This document shows, piece by piece, positions 5,120 through 5,601 of a stretch of DNA of 5,601 bases. The notes below the pieces were generated by a model. The model saw only the letters and a program-made list of their open reading frames with translations, had not been told where the DNA came from and did no database searches. Numbering within the stretch: the stretch's first letter is position 1; each line of letters opens with the position of its first letter. Both the position numbers and the translations under genes were made by a program. This DNA is from an uncultured Haloferula sp. (lineage in GTDB: Bacteria > Verrucomicrobiota > Verrucomicrobiae > Verrucomicrobiales > Akkermansiaceae), in contig CAMPGU010000273.1 in NCBI GenBank assembly GCA_946885645.1, positions 1-5,601 of the forward strand, read 5' to 3'.

Positions 5120-5601
5120 CACTCCCAATAATCCTGCAACTTCGACTGGAGGTGGAGATGGGCATAATGCAGGCGGGACCGCACGGTCCCCTCGGAGGTC
5201 TTGAGGATGCGTGCAATTTCAGCATGCGGCAGGCCTTGGATGTCGAACATCGTCACCACCGTTCTATGCGCTTCTGACAGGGAGAGCATCGCTTCGTTCA
5301 ATCTTTTTTGAAGCTCGTGAAGCTTGCTCTGTTTCTCGGGATTCGCGAGATGACTGGTATCCACCAGCGCCGGATCGAGTTGGATCGATGAATCCAATTC
5401 GTTGAGACTCATTCCGCTACGGCGCTTCCTTTTCTTCAGGAAGTTCAAGGTCATATTGACCGCGATCTGGTAGATCCAGGTGTAAAAACTGGCTTGGCCG
5501 CGGAACCGGGGAAGGGAATGATAGGCCTTCGCAAAAATGTCCTGGAGCAGGTCGTGGGTGTCCTCCTTGTGGGAGGTCATATTATAGACTAAGCCGTACA
5601 G
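5119..5601 (-). CDS. ECF (sigma-70 family, RpoE-type) sigma factor, 5' end outside window
   Basis: Directs RNA polymerase to a specific promoter set, usually for a stress or envelope response. The frame is open to the window edge: seven codons (LYGLVYN) precede the first visible Met at 5580 and read as region 2, so that Met is internal. Visible in order: region 2 (DLLQDIFAKAYHSLPRFRG, then ASFYTWIYQIAVNMTLNFLKKRKRR, the -10 recognition part), a linker of about 40 residues, and region 4 (LNEAMLSLSEAHRTVVTMFDIQGLPHAEIARILKTSEGTVRSRLHYA), whose HTH reads the -35 element. The chain ends DYWE. About 160 residues are seen, so roughly 20-40 are missing. GC content is lower than in the neighbours (about 48% in two sampled 60 bp rows). 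The anti-sigma-like gene follows after 64 bp. Confidence 0.95.
   Translation of the reverse strand: MYGLVYNMTSHKEDTHDLLQDIFAKAYHSLPRFRGQASFYTWIYQIAVNMTLNFLKKRKRRSGMSLNELDSSIQLDPALVDTSHLANPEKQSKLHELQKRLNEAMLSLSEAHRTVVTMFDIQGLPHAEIARILKTSEGTVRSRLHYAHLHLQSKLQDYWE

Overview
This is a GC-rich, gene-dense bacterial chromosome segment. The visible sigma factor and the anti-sigma-like protein beside it (with a Lys-Arg-His ... Gly-Tyr-Phe-Asp-x-Phe motif) resemble what I recall from Verrucomicrobiae such as the Luteolibacter/Haloferula group. That placement is by memory of protein style and is an inference. Most start codons lack a good Shine-Dalgarno sequence, and intergenic space is almost absent. 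There is no gene-free stretch over 100 bp, and I see no tRNA, rRNA, CRISPR array or mobile element.

Left part (1-728, plus strand): the 3' end of a CbpA-type J-domain co-chaperone, then a CbpM-type chaperone modulator 3 bp later. This is a compact cbpA-cbpM pair. It converges, with a 10 bp gap, on a minus-strand gene for an unrecognised exported, probably lipid-anchored protein (739-1761).

Middle (1857-3150): serine O-acetyltransferase (cysE, minus strand) and an Rrf2-family regulator (plus strand) diverge from one point. Their start codons share the bases CATG, so each gene's promoter must lie inside the other's coding sequence. The regulator lacks the cysteine cluster of iron-sulfur Rrf2 proteins and is the size of CymR, the cysteine-metabolism regulator of Firmicutes. 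A role in controlling cysteine synthesis is the natural inference. The rrf2 3' end overlaps by 10 bp the 3' end of a convergent GNAT acetyltransferase gene (3141-3743, minus strand).

Right part (5601 down to 3794, minus strand): an apparent operon of an ECF sigma factor (5' end outside the window), a single-pass membrane protein with no zinc-binding residues that is the likely anti-sigma factor, and an exported HtrA/DegP-like protein with a PDZ domain. By my alignment the last protein has lost all three catalytic residues. The GNAT gene follows 50 bp later and could be the operon's tail. The layout recalls sigma-E/RseA/DegS envelope stress signalling, but with a pseudoprotease in the place of the protease. 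I consider this the most interesting part of the window.
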